A stretch of DNA of 52,196 bases, from positions 1 to 52,196 of the forward strand of contig JALNXG010000022.1 in the NCBI GenBank assembly GCA_023230485.1. Reading direction: 5' to 3'. A program made the position numbers and the translations under genes. Of this stretch, positions 49,327 through 52,196 are shown piece after piece. This DNA comes from Melioribacteraceae bacterium. Its GTDB lineage: Bacteria > Bacteroidota > Ignavibacteria > Ignavibacteriales > Melioribacteraceae. The notes beneath the pieces are model-generated. The model worked only from the letters and a program-made list of their open reading frames with translations, did not search any database and was not told the origin of the DNA. Position 1 is the first letter of the stretch; each line of letters starts with the position of its first letter.

Positions 49327-49794
49327 ATGGATACAATATTAAAAAAATATCTAAAAAATCAAGAAGAAGTTATTAAGAATATTCTTTCTGAATTTGATAA
49401 TAATAAAATAATATTAATAGATAGTATGCCATATTCAGAAAGTGATTTAACTATTTTTGTTTATTTAAACCAGAATAAACTATTTATTAATTTTGGATAT
49501 GGTTATCCAGGTTGGGATAACCAGAATAAAAAATATATATTTAATAAAGAAAGACCAATTTATGTTATTGATTATATAAATAATCTATTATATATTAATA
49601 ATAATAAAATTAATATTACAGATTATAACAGTTTGTTTTTTTTAATATCCCAGCATTGGTTTGAAAGTTTTTTATCAAATGCTTACTCACGTAAAGGTTA
49701 TTTATGGGATAATATTAAATCAAAAGAAGCTCAATATATAGAAGTAATACAACATTTATTATTAAATTTAGTCAACGAGGTAAAAAATGGATAA
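49327..49794 (+). CDS. Hypothetical soluble protein
   Basis: 155 residues, Asn/Tyr-rich with alternating strands (FINFGYGYPGWDNQNKKYIF). No membrane segment or known motif. Overlaps the next gene by eight bases. Confidence 0.6.
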   Translation: MDTILKKYLKNQEEVIKNILSEFDNNKIILIDSMPYSESDLTIFVYLNQNKLFINFGYGYPGWDNQNKKYIFNKERPIYVIDYINNLLYINNNKINITDYNSLFFLISQHWFESFLSNAYSRKGYLWDNIKSKEAQYIEVIQHLLLNLVNEVKNG

Positions 49795-50104
49795 ATTAAT
49801 TTATATGGCTATTGGTGCAGGATTATATCATTATTATAGGAAGTATAAAGATAGTCAGATTGAAACAATTCCTGTTGTAGTTCCTGTAGTAGAACCATCA
49901 ACAAATGGCTTATCCGAGATAGAAGGAGCACAAAGCCTACTATTAAGTAATGAACAAGCTGTAATGTTTGAAAAGATGTGTGAACAATACAGAAGTAATC
50001 CAAATTGTGTATGCCGCTTCTACTGGGATAAATACAGGAATCAATATAAAATTATGGAACTGTGTCCTAACTTTGAGTACTTTTATGATAGACCTTCAGC
50101 ATAA
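49787..50104 (+). CDS. N-anchored small protein with Cys
   Basis: 105 residues: a short hydrophobic N-terminus (LIYMAIGAGLYHYY), then a soluble part with four Cys (CEQYRSNPNCVCRFYWDKYR...ELC). Ribosome site ACGAGG. Perhaps a periplasmic disulfide-rich domain. Confidence 0.6.
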   Translation: MDKLIYMAIGAGLYHYYRKYKDSQIETIPVVVPVVEPSTNGLSEIEGAQSLLLSNEQAVMFEKMCEQYRSNPNCVCRFYWDKYRNQYKIMELCPNFEYFYDRPSA

Positions 50105-50106
50105 AC

Positions 50107-50889
50107 ATGGAAAGAAAAGACAAAATATTGGCAATAGGACTTCCTCTGATAGCAGCAGCAACAGGCTTAATAGTAAAGGTAAAATCACAGGGAGGAACGG
50201 TTACAGAGGCAGCAGAAGATATGGTTGAAAGTTTTACAAGTTATGTAAGATTAACGGATGCTTTAAGAACTAAATTTGTGTATTATGCCAGAAAATATAA
50301 TGTTCCAGTACAGTTAGTTTTAGCAATTGCTGAAAAAGAAAGCGGATTTAATTCCAATGCTATAAATTATAAAGATTCTAATTGGAACACAGTATTGCAA
50401 GCTGCACAAAATGATTCTGGGTTTGCAGCAGTACTTAATGCGTCACCTGAAAAAGCCGATCATCAAGCCTGGGGTGCTTATGGATTATTACAGATGAAGC
50501 CACAGTTTTTTTATAAATATGGAGTAACTATTCAACCTGGTGAAAGTAATAGAATACTATTAAATCCAGATGTTAATCTTGATATTGGTTGTGATAAGTT
50601 AGCAAGATTATGGAACCAATATGGTAATGCAGCTGATATTCGTGGCATTTGGACAAGAAATATGACTCTTCAAACAGCAATTAACTGCTATAATACTGGT
50701 GATTGTATTAATTATCGAAAACAAGAATCACCAAAACTACTTAGAGAAATAATAGGTAGATTCTTAACGATATTAAAAAAACATGAAGCGACATATGGTC
50801 ATATACGCTGGTTTGCAAATAGCAGCGTTGAGTCTCAGTGGAGACAGCTTTGTAGTTTTTTAAATGGTGTCGGTTGTAACATATCTTAA
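50107..50889 (+). CDS. Virion-type lytic transglycosylase (SLT)
   Basis: 260 residues. N-terminal anchor (ILAIGLPLIAAATGLIVKV), then an SLT domain: YARKYNVPVQLVLAIAEKES with catalytic Glu78, GAYGLLQMKPQFF and TAINCYNTGDC. Such domains open the peptidoglycan during genome delivery. This is the second transglycosylase of the element; its place among virion-like genes suggests an entry role, while the 24250 enzyme may serve lysis. Confidence 0.85.
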   Translation: MERKDKILAIGLPLIAAATGLIVKVKSQGGTVTEAAEDMVESFTSYVRLTDALRTKFVYYARKYNVPVQLVLAIAEKESGFNSNAINYKDSNWNTVLQAAQNDSGFAAVLNASPEKADHQAWGAYGLLQMKPQFFYKYGVTIQPGESNRILLNPDVNLDIGCDKLARLWNQYGNAADIRGIWTRNMTLQTAINCYNTGDCINYRKQESPKLLREIIGRFLTILKKHEATYGHIRWFANSSVESQWRQLCSFLNGVGCNIS

Positions 50890-50900
50890 CGAGGTAAAAA

Positions 50901-51758
50901 ATGGATTATTTTACATTAATAATGTTAGGTCTTGGTGGATTTTTAATTTATAAGAAATTTATTAAAAAACCAACAGAAGTAATTTCAGAACCAGTTACTA
51001 CTATTAATTATGATACTACAATACAAACAAGTCTTGCAACACAAGCACAAGCAGCAGCAGCAACTACCAATTTAACAATTGCAAAAGATTATATCTTATT
51101 TCCAAAGGCTTGGGATATATTATTATTATCATATAATTCTTTATTACAACAAAAAACTGGAGCTTTTAAGAGGTCGGGTATCTTAATTGTTGATAACATT
51201 TTTAATTTCAAAACATATTCTACTCCTAAAAAAGTGGAATTTGCAAAAGATAAAACATATAACATTATTGCGGAAGCGATGATTAAATTATATCCAGGAA
51301 CAAAATATAAAGTTTTAGCCACAGAAGGATTATTAGAAACAGATGCTTTTGCTTTAAATAAAGGATATTTAAAAGTTTATTTTTTCAAAGTACAATCTGG
51401 CAGACCATATCCAGAACCAGTTCTTAAATACTGGAAAGAAGGAGCTAAAATAACTTTAGATAGAAATTTAAATCCATTTACTATTGTTCCATCTATAGAT
51501 ATAATAAAAAGATCAAATACTAATAGAATAAATACTGCAAAAATTAACAATAAACCAGTAGATATATATCAACATTATAATTTTTATGATGCTGATACTA
51601 TTGTTAATGTTTTAGCAACTAGTAAATATAATAGTTCATGGGTTGATTTAAATCCAAAGGCAGCAATACAGACAACTACAGAATCTGAGAAAGAACAAAC
51701 TGCTTTGGTAAAACAAACTACAGAATCAACCAATACAACATCTTTTATAAGGAGTTAA
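50901..51758 (+). CDS. N-anchored protein with Ala/Gln/Thr linker
   Basis: 285 residues: an N-terminal membrane segment (YFTLIMLGLGGFLIYKKFIK), a linker (TQAQAAAATT), a compact strand-rich domain (residues 60-250) and a Thr/Ser/Glu-rich tail. Ribosome site ACGAGG. Likely a surface-exposed virion protein; family unknown. Confidence 0.65.
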   Translation: MDYFTLIMLGLGGFLIYKKFIKKPTEVISEPVTTINYDTTIQTSLATQAQAAAATTNLTIAKDYILFPKAWDILLLSYNSLLQQKTGAFKRSGILIVDNIFNFKTYSTPKKVEFAKDKTYNIIAEAMIKLYPGTKYKVLATEGLLETDAFALNKGYLKVYFFKVQSGRPYPEPVLKYWKEGAKITLDRNLNPFTIVPSIDIIKRSNTNRINTAKINNKPVDIYQHYNFYDADTIVNVLATSKYNSSWVDLNPKAAIQTTTESEKEQTALVKQTTESTNTTSFIRS

Positions 51759-51763
51759 GAAAA

Positions 51764-51976
51764 ATGAGAATATTTACAATTAAAAAAACAGAGACAATTC
51801 GATTCCCAGTAGGTACAACTGCTTGGAAAAATTCAAAATATAAATTTTTAAATAAAATCTTACAACTTATTTACGTCATTAAAACTAATACTAAAAATAG
51901 GAATGAGTGGTTAATTGAAGAGTATAACTTAAATGATTTAAAAGACGTTAAAGAATGTGGTTGTGAGGAGGAGTAA
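51764..51976 (+). CDS. Small hypothetical protein
   Basis: 70 residues, basic, ending in ECGCEEE. AAGGAG at 51750-51755. No known motif. Its C-terminal Cys pair could bind metal. Confidence 0.55.
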   Translation: MRIFTIKKTETIRFPVGTTAWKNSKYKFLNKILQLIYVIKTNTKNRNEWLIEEYNLNDLKDVKECGCEEE

Positions 51977-51982
51977 AATATT

Positions 51983-52196
51983 ATGAGTAAAAAGATAACT
52001 GAAAGAAAAGAATTTTTTGAGAAATATAATAAATCCAAACCAATGTTAACAGGTTTTTTTGAAGGAATTAAAAGTATTAAAAGAAGCAAAGGAAATTTGA
52101 AGACAATAAAAGAAGTTAGGAATTTCGTGTATTCACACGAAGGTAAAATTGGATATATTTATTGGGACAATGGAGACAGTGACTTTGAAAGCTATA
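51983..52196 (+). CDS. LTGFF-motif protein, cut by the window end
   Basis: 71 residues visible. Residues 20-30 are PMLTGFFEGIK, the best match to the shared motif and close to the N-terminus of the 45669 product. Then basic helical sequence and YSHEGKIGYIYWDNGDSDF. Ribosome site GAGGAGGAG region before ATG 51983. The rest lies outside the window. Confidence 0.7.
   Translation, partial: MSKKITERKEFFEKYNKSKPMLTGFFEGIKSIKRSKGNLKTIKEVRNFVYSHEGKIGYIYWDNGDSDFESY

Noticed and set aside
49968..50228. 86-codon frame bridging the 49787 and 50107 genes
   Set aside because: Out of frame with both well-supported genes; repetitive basic sequence at its end and no ribosome site.

Overview
This is a 52-kb, AT-rich (roughly 30% GC by eye) accessory element. 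It looks like a large temperate virus, or a plasmid-like provirus, of an unidentified low-GC bacterium. Two soluble lytic transglycosylase domains, an SH3b domain, Shine-Dalgarno sites and TTGAC/TATAAT-type promoters all point to a peptidoglycan-walled bacterial host. I see no tRNA, rRNA, CRISPR array, terminase, portal, tail tape-measure or DNA polymerase.

Layout. (A) 1-174 holds the end of a TnpB gene, followed by a repeat-rich spacer. (B) 461-12858 (+) is a virion-like module: a transglutaminase-like protein, a strongly expressed probable capsid protein (3479) followed by hairpins, several beta-rich proteins, a duplicated small gene pair, an SH3b protein, a 1311-residue spike-like protein and an SGNH hydrolase. 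(C) 12872-38261 (-) is the early/replication region: radical SAM protein, RuvC-like nuclease, ASCH protein, dNMP kinase, leucine-rich-repeat (LRR) genes, a transglycosylase, a prim-pol/helicase, an RNA ligase, a Cas4/RecB-like nuclease with a possible annealing protein, and a ribbon-helix-helix (RHH) regulator. Many small zinc-binding proteins and IS scars lie among them. (D) 38262-38800 is a divergent control region with 10-bp operator-like repeats and four TATAATTATA palindromes. (E) 38.8-42.4 kb (+) is an odd module in which coding sequence is packed with perfect hairpins. Three genes there start behind the same H-type pseudoknot; the module encodes a truncated MoxR-like ATPase fusion, an LRR protein and an apparently inactive AcrIII-1/Crn2 (DUF1874) relative. 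(F) 42.5-52.2 kb (+) starts with a tyrosine recombinase and continues as a second operon of small membrane proteins, probably also virion components.

How it fits together. If the molecule is circular, two transcription arms leave the control region at about 38.5 kb and converge at 12.86 kb. One arm carries replication and recombination genes, the other integration and virion genes. At least ten proteins in regions B and F have a single terminal transmembrane segment, often followed by a short basic tail. Eight unrelated proteins of those regions share a short motif of the form P-M-L-T-G-F-F. Together with the lack of tail genes, this suggests a tailless, membrane-containing particle whose packaging machinery I cannot recognise. 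The strongest candidates for something undescribed are the hairpin-saturated, pseudoknot-controlled module E and the LTGFF motif shared by virion-region proteins.
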